From Peptoclostridium acidaminophilum DSM 3953 (GTDB lineage: Bacteria; Bacillota; Clostridia; Peptostreptococcales; Peptostreptococcaceae): DNA of 64,000 nucleotides. The notes under the pieces are model-generated. The model was not told the origin of the DNA and made no database searches. It saw only the letters and a program-made list of their open reading frames with translations. The stretch lies in NCBI RefSeq assembly GCF_000597865.1, contig NZ_CP007452.1, positions 1,495,183 to 1,559,182 on the forward strand, read 5' to 3'. Positions within the stretch are counted from its first letter, which is position 1; each line of letters opens with the position of its first letter. The translations under genes and the position numbers were made by a program. Shown in pieces: positions 7,487 to 17,603 of this stretch.

Positions 7487-8545
7487 CTATTTCTTAATCT
7501 CCCTGACAATCATCTCTGCGAAGCTTTCAGCCCTTTTTCTTATGTCCTGCACTCTTTTTATGGAGCCCGGATCGTTTGCAATTTCCATAAGGGCGAATTC
7601 AGGCGGCAGTCTAAAACCCTTATTAATGTTGAGCGCTCCCAGAAGCTGCCTTGCTACCGAATCATTGCCTGAATTTCCAGAGACCACAACCCCAAACAAC
7701 GCTTTTTCGTAGAAGCTCATTTGCCTGTAGAGCGCAGTAAGCCTGTTGATTACTGCCATAAGATTGGCCGCTATCGAATCGTTGTAATTAGGGCAAAGCA
7801 GCACGAGCGCATCGCATTCCTCTACTGCCGGGAACACCTCCTGAACTACAAGCCCGCCGTAGAAGCAGCTTTTTTGCTCTCCGTAGTGCATGCAAAGCTT
7901 GAACGAGCACCCCCTGCAGTCAGTGAGATTCTCATTTTCGACATGTATCTGCCTGACCGCGCAGCCCATTTTCACCAGATTCTCCTCAACCATGTTCCAG
8001 AGCATCAACGTGTTCGATGTTTTTCTTGAGCTAGAATGAAGCACCGTTATTTTCGGCGCTTGAGATCTTACCGGCTTGTATTCCATAAGCCTTTGCCCAA
8101 GCTTTTCGCATTGCATCATGCATATTTCGCTGAGCGTGTTCTCCTTGAAGACCTTCTTCCAGGTCGAATAGTTCTTTAAGCCTCTTACAGCCTCTACGAG
8201 TGGATGCCCTATAAAGGCGCAGCCCATCTGATTCGCAACAAAAATCAGATGCGTTGCGCAGCTTTTTGTGTAAATTTCACTTTTGCTGTGGACTATCAAC
8301 GCCCCCACAGATCCTTCAAATGCGCGAGGACTAACTTCCACTATATCCAACAGCAACTGAAGCAGTTTTAGGTCCACACCTATTTCATTAGGCTCAGCCG
8401 CAAAAATTATCCTCTTTCCAGCAAGTTCGCCAGCATGACCTGCATCATGCACATATATCCTTTTGCAACTGCCAGAGGCCGCACCTATCATGTGTGAAAG
8501 CTGCTCTGAATATCCATCCGCGCTTACAATATAAACATTCTCCAC
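7487..8545 (-). CDS. two-domain NADPH-dependent FMN reductase-like flavoprotein
   Basis: A 352-residue protein. The C-terminal half (about residues 165-352) is a flavodoxin-like FMN-reductase domain: the strand-loop KITVLHSSSRKTSNT is the FMN phosphate loop, and LLCPNYNDSIAANLMAVINR matches the second FMN-contacting segment. A Cys cluster, DCRGCSFKLC (CxxCxxxxC-type spacing by eye), sits between them as in iron-sulfur flavoproteins, so an Fe-S cluster is possible. The N-terminal half (about 1-160) looks like a degenerate second alpha/beta domain without a clear FMN loop. It is likely a single-gene unit. The redox partner and substrate are unknown. Confidence 0.7.
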   Translation of the reverse strand: MENVYIVSADGYSEQLSHMIGAASGSCKRIYVHDAGHAGELAGKRIIFAAEPNEIGVDLKLLQLLLDIVEVSPRAFEGSVGALIVHSKSEIYTKSCATHLIFVANQMGCAFIGHPLVEAVRGLKNYSTWKKVFKENTLSEICMMQCEKLGQRLMEYKPVRSQAPKITVLHSSSRKTSNTLMLWNMVEENLVKMGCAVRQIHVENENLTDCRGCSFKLCMHYGEQKSCFYGGLVVQEVFPAVEECDALVLLCPNYNDSIAANLMAVINRLTALYRQMSFYEKALFGVVVSGNSGNDSVARQLLGALNINKGFRLPPEFALMEIANDPGSIKRVQDIRKRAESFAEMIVREIKK

Positions 8546-8603
8546 GCCTAATCCCCTCTTTCAGGCATGCCAGTCGGCAACGCAGCGGCCTAAACCCACA
8601 TGT

Positions 8604-9854
8604 CTATATTATTGATTTGAGATGTTCGTATGTTTCGGTCAACCTTTCAAAGAGCTTATCGTCCAAATCGAGCCTTTCTAGCTCTGTTCCTGAATCCGTA
8701 AGCCTGTTTTTCGCACCTATGAATACGCCTCCCATATATGTTGAGCTGTAATGCCACTCTCCTTTTATTGTTGATAGGAGCGAAAGCGCGCCCGAAGAGA
8801 GCGCAGGGGCTATATACGGCTTGAAGCCCGTATTTCTAACTTCAATGTTTGCATGCTTGGCCTTTTGCGTGAGCTCCTGCGAGAGCTCATCATTGTAGTC
8901 ACTTATGCTGTTTGCAATCACAAGACCCTCTCCATGCGGTCCGAACGCTCTGCCGTGCTCTTTGTATCCGGCTAGTCGCTCATTCTGCATAGAGTAGTAT
9001 ACAGCCCTTGCATTCATAACACCTAATCCATAGCCTCTTATCTGCTCTGGAGCCAGGCCCCCGTAGTGCAGCTGCCCGTCATCGCCCTTGTTGCTTGCGA
9101 TGTAGAGCGCCTTGCACAATGGATCGACCGGGTCTGAGACGACTGCGAATATTCCCTTGAAGCCTGTTTTATATGCCATTTTTCCGTACTCACCTATTAT
9201 TTTGGAGTTCTGCTCGAACTGGACCATCCTTACATCCTTGACTGCCTGTCCGACAGGAGGGACACCTACCGACACGCAAAACGCAATCATGTCGCAGTCA
9301 AAAAGCTCATCCTCGCCAAGCTTTCTGACCGGAGGATACTTCTTGCCGTCAAACTGCGAATATATCTGGCCAGCTTCAAGATGCCACCTTTGCATCTTGC
9401 TCTCATCCCTGTCGTATATACCTATGCTCTCCACATCGTCTCCGCCAAGAAGCCTCAGTCCCGTAAGAAGCATTCCTCCCACATCGCCCATTCCGACAAC
9501 GTTTATTCTCCAGCTTTTGGGAAGCCTTGCACTGCAGGCTTCCCGCCAGTTTGGATATGATGTGTTGACATACATGAGCTTCCCTTCTCTTATTTTGCGA
9601 AGAATTATATCGTCCGCTTCAACGCTAGCTTCCTCGCCCGTCTTTAAAAGCCCTATGCCTTCGTTTTCAAGTTCAAGCAGTGATGCATCCGACACCGAAA
9701 ACGCCCTCCTGGACATACCCTTCTCCAGCCTGCCAGCAAAGCACGCAAGACCTTCAAAAGCTTCGGCTTCCTCCCTGCTCAGTGAAGGCAAGCCGTCTAT
9801 TTCTTCTCTTGATATTAGCATTCTCTCGCTTAATCTGTAATATTTAATCGCCAT
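8604..9854 (-). CDS. lactate/malate dehydrogenase-like NAD-binding protein
   Basis: A 416-residue protein. Residues about 115-145 form a Rossmann start (INVVGMGDVGGMLLTGLRL), followed by an acidic strand end (YDRDE). Later motifs follow the LDH/MDH order: VVSDPVDPL in place of NPVD, GYGLGVMNARA at the GSGT/LD-A-R position, and FGPHGE in place of GEHGD, so a catalytic-His equivalent is kept. About 110 residues of N-terminal extension are unlike ordinary LDH. An SD (GGAGGT) is placed before ATG 9854 and overlaps the end of the 1635-residue gene, so the two are co-transcribed and probably coupled. A 2-hydroxyacid dehydrogenase role is inferred; the substrate is unknown. Confidence 0.65.
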   Translation of the reverse strand: MAIKYYRLSERMLISREEIDGLPSLSREEAEAFEGLACFAGRLEKGMSRRAFSVSDASLLELENEGIGLLKTGEEASVEADDIILRKIREGKLMYVNTSYPNWREACSARLPKSWRINVVGMGDVGGMLLTGLRLLGGDDVESIGIYDRDESKMQRWHLEAGQIYSQFDGKKYPPVRKLGEDELFDCDMIAFCVSVGVPPVGQAVKDVRMVQFEQNSKIIGEYGKMAYKTGFKGIFAVVSDPVDPLCKALYIASNKGDDGQLHYGGLAPEQIRGYGLGVMNARAVYYSMQNERLAGYKEHGRAFGPHGEGLVIANSISDYNDELSQELTQKAKHANIEVRNTGFKPYIAPALSSGALSLLSTIKGEWHYSSTYMGGVFIGAKNRLTDSGTELERLDLDDKLFERLTETYEHLKSII

Positions 9855-9874
9855 GTTTTTTTACCTCCAAAATG

Positions 9875-12800
9875 CTATTTGAATCCCGCCTCGAGCCTTT
9901 TGAGATATTCCAGCTGGTCCTCGAGGAATGATGAGGGGTTCATGTTAAGATCGTACCTCACGTCTTTTCCCATTTCTGGACACCTAGGATACAGGAACAC
10001 CTCGCCCAGCAGCCCCAGAGTCAGATTTCTCTCGTTTATGTTCTCGTATTCGCTCTCGAGAACCCTCAATATGTCCATTGAGTTTTCAAGACATATCTTC
10101 GAAAGCTCGAATATGCTCTCCCTTGAAGCCCCCCTGATAAAGCTCGGATAGGCGTACGGCAGCACCATGTTCAATGATGGTATTATGTTGCTCTTTGGAC
10201 TGTACTCCCTCCAGAGGGCGTCTCCTCCCATGAAAGGATAAAGCAGCTGCTCTGTGAACCAAATCCTCAGGTTAGGTATGAAATATGCGCTGTCGACAGC
10301 CCTGCCCTGTATGTCCATGAGCTCCTTGCCCCTGCCTGAGAGCATGCCCACTATTATCTTTTTGACCTGCACGTCCTCTTTTTTAAGCAGCGGGTCCAGC
10401 ACCTTTATCCTGTAGCCCTTGTTTAGTATGTCGTCGATTAGTATAACGGGCCGTTTGAATGACTTGATCATCTTTATCTGGTTTTCAAGATTAAGATAGT
10501 GCGGGAACTGCTCTATCCTGAAGGATGACATGTCCCTTTCAAATATTTTTTCGGTGTGGAGCGCCTTTGTCACTGTGTTTGGAATGGTCAGCCTGTTTAG
10601 GACATTTCCAAACGGCACACACATAGAATCCCCCAGTCTCCTTGGGTTCAGAGGCGTTGTAGGCACGCCATTTTCCCTGCATATCTTCTTCATTAGAGTC
10701 TCTTCCATGACCCTTCTGTCAAACGACAAGACCAGATTTCCAGGGTATAGCTCCGCAAGCGCCTTTTGCAGCCTTTTCCTTGCAATATTTATCTGCCTGA
10801 CAACTGCCGGATTATCACGGAAAGGGAATTTCATTATGTTCCTTATGTCAAGATACAGGCTACACGGTCTGCTCATGTTGACAGCAAATACGCCTCTTTT
10901 TTCGTGTGTGCCCCTTTGCTTTATGAAACCCTGCAGCTGGAGCGTTTCATAAAGCTCCTCATCCTGCTCCATGTCTATGTTGTTAATATAAACCGCATAG
11001 CCATAGTCCCTTGAAATACAGTGAGAAAGAGTCTCCGTCAGGATTATCTGGTTTAGATTCTCTATTCCGCAGTTTCTGTCTATGAAAATCCCGCTGACCA
11101 GAATTATCCTGCCCGTATATTGCTCTCTTATGGATTCTGATATAAGGCTGTCCTTGAATTCGTTGAATATCTGGCTGGAAGCGAGCCAGTGGAATGCCGA
11201 ATAACCTATTATTTTGTTGTTTTTCTGGTTGTCCTTGACTATCAGTATGCTGGCTAGCGGCTTTTCAGAAAATTCCTGCAGCCTCTCAAGTGCGCTGTTG
11301 TATTCCTCGTGGTGGAAATTTAGCGCAAGGGTTTCTATAAGCGAGTCCCTTATATCTGATACTATTTCTATGTCGAACTGAAGCTTTTGTATGAGAGACT
11401 TGTACGAGGGCTCTCTCCTGTAGAGGCCGTTGTCATATATATACCTTTGCACCATTGGGTCCACAAGCTTTGATATGTCGCGGTTTTCATCGATATAATT
11501 CCTTATTCTCGTGGAACTCACATCCTCGTACCTTGGAGGCAGGAACAGCTTTATTATTGGTGCCTTTATGTTTTCAAGCGCCTTGTCAAGCACCTTGTCG
11601 GTATCCTCTGTCTCAAAATGGCTCCTTCTTTCAAAAACCACATGAGGAAATGTCTGTATGGAGTTTTCAGTTACCGGAGCCCTGTATGCAGTTGCGTTTA
11701 GAACTACATCGCTGCCCACCACTATATATACATCCTGCCTTTTGAAATTCTGTCTCAGAACCTTGAGGTCTTTTGCATTAGTAAGATTTACAGGGAAATC
11801 CTCCGGATAAATGTAGACGCTCAGCTCGTCAGCTATTGACATGTTAATTATGTTTCTTCTTATCATGTTTGGCTGAGTGCTTTTCGACCATGAAAATTCA
11901 TCCACGGCCAGGTATACTTCAAACCCCTTCTTCCTTATAGCCCTTGCTATCTCCCTGTGGCTGAGCGAAAACGGATCGAAAGTCCCCGGGAAAAACGCAA
12001 TTTTTTCCGGAGCCTTGAGCTGTATTTCACCATTCAGGAACATATAGTCAGATATAAACCTGTATATGTTGTTAAGCACTGCCGAGTTGTTGAGAAACGT
12101 CAGCTCCTCCTGCTTTTCAGCCGCTATAAGCGTGAGTATCTTCTTTGCAATGAGCGCAAATATGTCACTCTTGTGTTCAAGTTCTATGTCTGGATTCCCG
12201 AATATCTCGCTGCCTATGACGCTAAAGGCCATCTGCTTGACCTGGTTGTCATTGTGCGCAAGCCCGCTAAGGAGTATCCCCAGCTTCTTTGTGAATCTCT
12301 TTTCATATTTTTCGCTCTTTTCGTCAAAATGCACCTTATATTTCGCATAATTTGCTATGCAAACCCCGATGGTCCTTAGCAGCAGTGAATTAACCCTTGC
12401 CCCCGACCTTTTCATCTTCTCGCTCAGGTCGTCCGTTATGCTCTCCATGTTCTCGGGAGAGAGGTACATTAGTATCTGCCCAAGATAATGGGGTATATAC
12501 TTGGTGAACTGGTATTCTTCTATTTCAAGCGATCTAAATAGCTCTATGGCCACATCGTAGCCCTGTTCCTGGGGAAGCAGCGGAAACATCTTGAGCAGAG
12601 CCTCGCCTGATTTTAGTCTGGTGCTCTCGTTCGGGCTGACCTTGAGTAGATTGCAAAAATGCAGCGCCGTGTACAGGCCGTAGCTTTGGAGATTTGTGAG
12701 CGAATATTCGAGCAACAGCTCAATGTTGCTTCTTTTTATAACCCAGCTTGTAGTGTTCTTGAAATTGCTCAGGAATATCTCTGATATCTCCGTCTGCTCC

Positions 12801-14782
12801 AGTTCCAAACTCTCGAATGCTATTTCGCCCTTTTTAAGCCCCCTTATGAGCTTCCTGATGGCCCACTTTTCGTATTTGTCTTCAAGCAATCTCTCCTTTT
12901 CCAGCAGATTGACAAGCATTTGCTCGAGATATTCTTCTCTAAATTTTCCGCACTTTTCCATATCGCCGAGCACTTCGTATGCCAAAAGCCTAACTGTCTG
13001 CTCGCTGCTTGAAGTGGTATCCTCCAGGTATTTAAGGAACACGCCCGAGTGCGCCATCTGAGCTGAAAACGGGATGAACTGAAGGCTTCCTAGAAGGTGA
13101 AGATGCATGCTGTCACTGTAGCCTCCGCCCTTTTGATAGTAGGCTGCGAGAACCTCGACGAATCCGCCCGTACTCTTGGCTTTGGAATTCCTGAAAACCG
13201 CCTGCAGCATCATACTTAGAGCTTCGCCTATCCACTGCTGGTGGATTCTTATTATATTGTGATCCGGGTATAGAAAAAGCTTCATGAATTTGTCGAGCAC
13301 CTGAAAGCCTGTCATCTCGGGCGGCGACAGCTCTACATCATCAGGCACATCCTTCCTGTACTCCTCGTCGAAATTCGCAATCAGCTTTCCTATTATTTCG
13401 CTGCAGCGCCTCCTTATGTCGTCCTCGGGGTGTATTAGCTTTTCGTAAAGGAATCTCATGGTGATGTACTTTTGTCTTTGCGTAAGATACGTAGAGTATT
13501 CCTCGAATATCTCCAGATATTTGCGCAGGTTGTTCCAGTCACGCTCGCTCCTTGCAAGCTCAATTATCTGATTAAGCGAAAGCTCGTTTCGCAGCCTGTG
13601 CATCAGGTTTATATTGTGGCTAACCGCAAGATACTTGAAGTTTTCAACCACGTCACCGCCGCTCATAAGAGCGTAATATTTCTTCTGCGGCACCGAATAT
13701 GCTACTTCCCCTTTTGTGGGAATCACTTGTATGCCTATATCTATCATGAAATCCTCAAAGTCCTTTATCTTGTTGTATACCTTGAGGTATCTTTTTCTCT
13801 TTGCATCATCAACGTTGTCAAGCTTGTCAAGTATGACGTCGAAGGATTCCTTCAGGCTATATATATGCATGTCGCCGTCGGAGTTGTTTTTTACCCTGAA
13901 ATCCGAATATATTAGAATCAGCGATTCAAGCGAAAGATTTTCTGGCTCGAGATCCCACACAGAGTGATTTAGAGCCACATTGCCTATATACGATATGTCA
14001 TGCCTTTTGAACCACTGGTCAGTGTAATAGTAGTGAAGGTATGGAACACGCTTGAGCTCGGCAGTCTTGCAGCCGTACTTTCCTATGTCGTGCCCAAGGC
14101 CAGCGCCGGACACCCTTCCCAGGTCCACAGGTATACCCGCGCTCTTGAACTGCCTTCCTATAAATAGTGCCAGAAAGTGAACGCCGCATATGTGGTCGAG
14201 GTTGTTGTATTCTGTTATCTCCTGATTGAGCTTCATGAGCTCGTATATATATTCCTTCCCTAATGCCTCCTTGAGCCTTTCATACTCGCCGAAATCTTCA
14301 AGCTCCCTCACTTCGGCGTCAGTCAGAAATTCAAAGGGATATCTGCTTTGCCACGTTCCGTCATCCGTCTTTTTTTGCTCCTCGTTTATGAGCCTGCAAA
14401 ATTCCAAATATAAAAGCGTGGGCCCCTCAATGTCTTTTGATAGTATCATTTCGACAGACTCGGGGAATGACTTGGACAGCAGATACTGGTAAGCGTACTT
14501 GAGCCAGTCCTCTGGCTCCTTTCCCCGGGCCATTTCATCCATTAGGGGCCTTATTATTTCAAGAGCCCTTTTGCATGAAAAATCTTTTTTTTCAATCATC
14601 TTTCTTGCGCCTTTTTCAAATGCTTCGCCACTCAAAAAATCACATATGAGCTTAGACTTGATAGGGAATTCTTCTTTTGGTACATGTAGTAGTATGCCTC
14701 TTCTCAAAAATCTTTCGTCGCCTAGATGGACCTTTATATTATGGAGAATTTCATCTGTAACGCCCTTTTGTGCCCTTTGCAT
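9875..14782 (-). CDS. giant HD-HEAT-nucleotidyltransferase-GNAT-PRTase protein
   Basis: A single intact 1635-residue frame. Visible parts: an HD phosphohydrolase-like domain at about 190-300 (GLGHDIGKYG and a following LNHSVWD); a long helical region at about 330-920 that reads like HEAT-type repeats; a cytidylyl/NMN-adenylyltransferase domain at about 925-1120 with FPGTFDPFSLSH and SSTRIRNYI; a GNAT-like region at about 1125-1295; and a phosphoribosyltransferase-like region at about 1310-1530 with VILIDDILNKGYR resembling the PRPP loop. No membrane helices or signal peptide are seen, so it is cytosolic. These parts suggest nucleotide or NAD-related chemistry, but no function is established. 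GNAT and HEAT assignments are weaker than HD, nucleotidyltransferase and PRTase. It is co-transcribed with the LDH-like gene. Confidence 0.75.
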   Translation of the reverse strand: MQRAQKGVTDEILHNIKVHLGDERFLRRGILLHVPKEEFPIKSKLICDFLSGEAFEKGARKMIEKKDFSCKRALEIIRPLMDEMARGKEPEDWLKYAYQYLLSKSFPESVEMILSKDIEGPTLLYLEFCRLINEEQKKTDDGTWQSRYPFEFLTDAEVRELEDFGEYERLKEALGKEYIYELMKLNQEITEYNNLDHICGVHFLALFIGRQFKSAGIPVDLGRVSGAGLGHDIGKYGCKTAELKRVPYLHYYYTDQWFKRHDISYIGNVALNHSVWDLEPENLSLESLILIYSDFRVKNNSDGDMHIYSLKESFDVILDKLDNVDDAKRKRYLKVYNKIKDFEDFMIDIGIQVIPTKGEVAYSVPQKKYYALMSGGDVVENFKYLAVSHNINLMHRLRNELSLNQIIELARSERDWNNLRKYLEIFEEYSTYLTQRQKYITMRFLYEKLIHPEDDIRRRCSEIIGKLIANFDEEYRKDVPDDVELSPPEMTGFQVLDKFMKLFLYPDHNIIRIHQQWIGEALSMMLQAVFRNSKAKSTGGFVEVLAAYYQKGGGYSDSMHLHLLGSLQFIPFSAQMAHSGVFLKYLEDTTSSSEQTVRLLAYEVLGDMEKCGKFREEYLEQMLVNLLEKERLLEDKYEKWAIRKLIRGLKKGEIAFESLELEQTEISEIFLSNFKNTTSWVIKRSNIELLLEYSLTNLQSYGLYTALHFCNLLKVSPNESTRLKSGEALLKMFPLLPQEQGYDVAIELFRSLEIEEYQFTKYIPHYLGQILMYLSPENMESITDDLSEKMKRSGARVNSLLLRTIGVCIANYAKYKVHFDEKSEKYEKRFTKKLGILLSGLAHNDNQVKQMAFSVIGSEIFGNPDIELEHKSDIFALIAKKILTLIAAEKQEELTFLNNSAVLNNIYRFISDYMFLNGEIQLKAPEKIAFFPGTFDPFSLSHREIARAIRKKGFEVYLAVDEFSWSKSTQPNMIRRNIINMSIADELSVYIYPEDFPVNLTNAKDLKVLRQNFKRQDVYIVVGSDVVLNATAYRAPVTENSIQTFPHVVFERRSHFETEDTDKVLDKALENIKAPIIKLFLPPRYEDVSSTRIRNYIDENRDISKLVDPMVQRYIYDNGLYRREPSYKSLIQKLQFDIEIVSDIRDSLIETLALNFHHEEYNSALERLQEFSEKPLASILIVKDNQKNNKIIGYSAFHWLASSQIFNEFKDSLISESIREQYTGRIILVSGIFIDRNCGIENLNQIILTETLSHCISRDYGYAVYINNIDMEQDEELYETLQLQGFIKQRGTHEKRGVFAVNMSRPCSLYLDIRNIMKFPFRDNPAVVRQINIARKRLQKALAELYPGNLVLSFDRRVMEETLMKKICRENGVPTTPLNPRRLGDSMCVPFGNVLNRLTIPNTVTKALHTEKIFERDMSSFRIEQFPHYLNLENQIKMIKSFKRPVILIDDILNKGYRIKVLDPLLKKEDVQVKKIIVGMLSGRGKELMDIQGRAVDSAYFIPNLRIWFTEQLLYPFMGGDALWREYSPKSNIIPSLNMVLPYAYPSFIRGASRESIFELSKICLENSMDILRVLESEYENINERNLTLGLLGEVFLYPRCPEMGKDVRYDLNMNPSSFLEDQLEYLKRLEAGFK

Positions 14783-14890
14783 TCAAATTCCTCCAGACTC
14801 TATTCATATTGAGCAGCACAGCTGCCACTTTCATGCCTTGCTAAAGTAATCTTATACCCATTTTAACCTATTTGGAAAACCTTCAAAAGC

Positions 14891-14924
14891 AAAACAAAAC
14901 CGCATGATGCCATGCGGTTTAAAA
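14891..14924 (-). terminator. terminator after hom
   Basis: The stem AAACCGCATG / CATGCGGTTT with a four-base loop is followed on the minus strand by a T-rich run. It separates hom from the 1635-residue gene. Confidence 0.8.
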
Positions 14925-14929
14925 TAAGC

Positions 14930-16213
14930 TTATTTTTTTTCAACTCTGAGTACGCTTTCAATTTTTGATACGTCGTTGCTGAGCTCTATTTCCTTCAATG
15001 CCGAATCAAGCCTTGCTCTTTCAGTCTCATGCGTTATGAAAACAAGAGGCACTGTGTCTTCTGCCCTTGACCTTTGTATCACGGACCTTAGGCTTACCTC
15101 ATACCTGCCAAATGCGGAAGTTATTCTTCCCAGAACCCCCGGCTTGTCTTTAGCGCTCATATGCACGTAGTAAGCGGATACGCCCTCGCCCTCCAGCTGG
15201 AATCCCTTGTTCTCGTTCCTAAGCGGAGCCCCGGCCTTGTAGTCTGTTCCCATTATCTTTGATATCTCCAGTATATCGCCAAGCACAGCGCTTCCTGTAG
15301 GAGTCGAGCCTGCTCCCTTGCCGTACAGGAGAAGCTCTCCAACGGCGTTACCCCTTACGAGCACCGCGTTGAACTCATTGTTCACAGAAGCCAGCGGATT
15401 TGCCAAAGGCAGGAATGATGGCTGCACATGGTACTCAAGGCTGTTTCCTTTTCTCCTTGCCGCAGCTACAAGCTTTATCTTGTAGCCCAATTCCCTTGCA
15501 AATTCTATGTCCCTTTTGGATATTTTGGTTATTCCTTCCCTTGGAATATCGTACGGAGAAAGCTTTATTCCAAATGCTACCTCAATGAGTATCGCCAGCT
15601 TGAAAGCCACGTCCTCTCCCTCAATGTCGGAAGTCGGGTCGGCTTCTGCAAAACCGCGGTCCTGCGCAAGTTTCAGCGCTTCTTCAAACTCCATTCCCTG
15701 CTCGTCCATCTGAGTCAGGATGAAGTTTGTAGTGCCGTTTATTATTCCGCACACCTCGTCTACGTTGTTTGCGGACAGACTTTGAGTCAGAGTGTTTATT
15801 ATTGGTATTCCGCCTCCTACACTGGCTTCATACCTAAGTTCGACCCCGTTTTCACAGGCCAGTTTGTATATTTCATCGCCTTGCGTTGCTATGAGCGCCT
15901 TGTTTGCAGTTACTATATGCTTCTTGTTTGCAATCGCAGCCTTTATATACCCACCTGCAGTCTCTATTCCGCCCATTAGCTCCACAATTATGCCTATCTC
16001 TGGATCATTTATCACATCTGCGGCGTCAGTAGTAAACAGCGCTTTAGGCACGTCCACATTTCTTTGCTTGCCTATGTCCCTGACGAGTATCTTTTTTATC
16101 TCGAGTTTTTTTTGTATGTGAGATTCTATCTTGTCCTTATTGTCCTCTAGTATACTGTAAACTCCTGAACCAACTGTTCCAAATCCCAATAGCCCTATCT
16201 TTATGCTCTCCAT
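14930..16213 (-). CDS. hom: homoserine dehydrogenase
   Basis: A 427-residue protein of normal length for the ACT-containing form. It begins with the NAD(P) fold (IGLLGFGTVGSGVYSIL), followed by the family blocks HIVTANKALIA, YEASVGGGIPII, IINGTTNFIL and DPTSDIEGEDVAFKLAIL, which holds the catalytic Asp/Lys region. A C-terminal ACT domain (about residues 350-425, YYVHMSAKDKPGVLGRI) suggests feedback control by threonine. It reduces aspartate semialdehyde to homoserine. It follows lysC in the same direction (43-base gap), giving a two-gene lysC-hom unit, and metA and thrC next door use its product. Confidence 0.95.
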   Translation of the reverse strand: MESIKIGLLGFGTVGSGVYSILEDNKDKIESHIQKKLEIKKILVRDIGKQRNVDVPKALFTTDAADVINDPEIGIIVELMGGIETAGGYIKAAIANKKHIVTANKALIATQGDEIYKLACENGVELRYEASVGGGIPIINTLTQSLSANNVDEVCGIINGTTNFILTQMDEQGMEFEEALKLAQDRGFAEADPTSDIEGEDVAFKLAILIEVAFGIKLSPYDIPREGITKISKRDIEFARELGYKIKLVAAARRKGNSLEYHVQPSFLPLANPLASVNNEFNAVLVRGNAVGELLLYGKGAGSTPTGSAVLGDILEISKIMGTDYKAGAPLRNENKGFQLEGEGVSAYYVHMSAKDKPGVLGRITSAFGRYEVSLRSVIQRSRAEDTVPLVFITHETERARLDSALKEIELSNDVSKIESVLRVEKK

Positions 16214-16256
16214 CTTATCTGCCCCTTATCCTTTTTATTGTATAAGCCGCTTTAGC

Positions 16257-17468
16257 TTAGCCTAGCTGGAATTTTTCGTGCAGCTTGGCCATACCCTTTT
16301 CAGCGTTATCTCTATCTATTATGCAAGAAATCTTTATCGAAGAAGTACTTATCATCTGTATGTTTATACCAAGCTCATAGAGCGCTTCGAAGAACTTGGA
16401 CATGACTTCCGTGCTTCCGGCAAGCCCCGCTCCCACAATTGAAAGCTTGGCCACCGAGTCGTCATAAGTCACCTTTTCCGCGCCGATTGTCTCTTTTATT
16501 GTCTCCGATATTTTCAGGAAATCTGCCATGTCATCCTTTTTTATGGTGAAAGATATGTCGTTTACAGAAAGCCTATTGACATTTTGTATTATCATGTCCA
16601 CATTGATGTTATTGAGCGAGAGCATTGAGAAGAGCTTGAAAGCTATCCCCGGCCTGTCGGGCACTTCGAGCACAGATACCTTGGCTATATCGTCATCGAG
16701 GGATATACCCCTGACGGCCACCCTTTCAATCTGGTCCATGTTGACTATTTCAGTTCCTTCGCTGTCTGCAAAGCTTGATCTTACTACAAGCGGTACGTTG
16801 AACTTGCGTGCAAGCTCCACGGACCTTGGATGGAGCACGCCTGCCCCCAGCTCAGCTAGCTCAAGCATCTCATCATATGATATTCTCTTCATCAGCCTGG
16901 CTGATGGCACCTTTCTTGGATCGGCCGTATAAACGCCCTCCACATCCGTATATATTTCGCACTTGGCTGCGCCAAGAGCCGCTGCAATCGCCACTGCGGT
17001 AGTATCAGACCCGCCTCTGCCAAGAGTAGTTATATCCTGGTTTTCATTTATTCCCTGGAAGCCTGCGACTATTATTATCCTTCCTTCGGAAAGCTCCTTT
17101 TGAAGCCTCTTTGTGTCTATGTTGTTTATTCTGGCTTTCTTGTGCTTGGAATCGGTTATTATTCCGCACTGCGCCCCTGTAAGCGAAACGACATCGTGTC
17201 CCATAGACTGGATAGCCATAGCTAGAAGCGCCACAGATACCTGCTCCCCTGTGGAAAGCAGCATGTCCATTTCTCTGCTTGAAGGGTTTTGCGATATCAT
17301 CAAGGCCTTTTCGATAAGCTCGTCCGTAGTGTCCCCCATTGCCGAAACCGTCACAATCACGTCGAAGCCCTTGTTTTTCGTCTCAATGACTCTTCTGGCT
17401 ACGTTTTTTATTTTTTCTATGTCCCCAACCGAGGATCCGCCGTATTTTTGTACTATAATCTCCTTCAT
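16257..17468 (-). CDS. lysC: aspartate kinase
   Basis: A 403-residue monofunctional aspartokinase. The start at 17468 ([14 protein letters not shown]) is chosen because family members begin just before KYGGSS; an in-frame codon at 17486 would add six residues. The kinase domain carries [23 protein letters not shown] and FTADPR-like (YTADPR) blocks. Two ACT domains follow (from about 265 and 345), the sites of lysine or threonine feedback. It phosphorylates aspartate, the first step to Lys, Met and Thr. I see no lysine riboswitch in the leader. Confidence 0.95.
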   Translation of the reverse strand: MKEIIVQKYGGSSVGDIEKIKNVARRVIETKNKGFDVIVTVSAMGDTTDELIEKALMISQNPSSREMDMLLSTGEQVSVALLAMAIQSMGHDVVSLTGAQCGIITDSKHKKARINNIDTKRLQKELSEGRIIIVAGFQGINENQDITTLGRGGSDTTAVAIAAALGAAKCEIYTDVEGVYTADPRKVPSARLMKRISYDEMLELAELGAGVLHPRSVELARKFNVPLVVRSSFADSEGTEIVNMDQIERVAVRGISLDDDIAKVSVLEVPDRPGIAFKLFSMLSLNNINVDMIIQNVNRLSVNDISFTIKKDDMADFLKISETIKETIGAEKVTYDDSVAKLSIVGAGLAGSTEVMSKFFEALYELGINIQMISTSSIKISCIIDRDNAEKGMAKLHEKFQLG

Positions 17469-17603
17469 GAATATCCCCCTAAACACAATTCCAATTTGTT
17501 GTTTTTATTTCGCGTACACTTGTTTTTACTATAGGCACATTTTATCACATTTATCTCTTTTGTAAAGGCCAATTTTCAAAAAAACCTTGAAATCAACGTA
17601 TTT

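Noticed and set aside
9112-9840. 242-residue open frame on the plus strand
   Set aside because: Antisense shadow of the LDH-like gene; no SD, composition typical of reverse-strand reading, no family motif.
16214-17603. Lysine riboswitch (L-box) ahead of lysC
   Set aside because: The leader of about 100 bases is too short and lacks L-box signatures.
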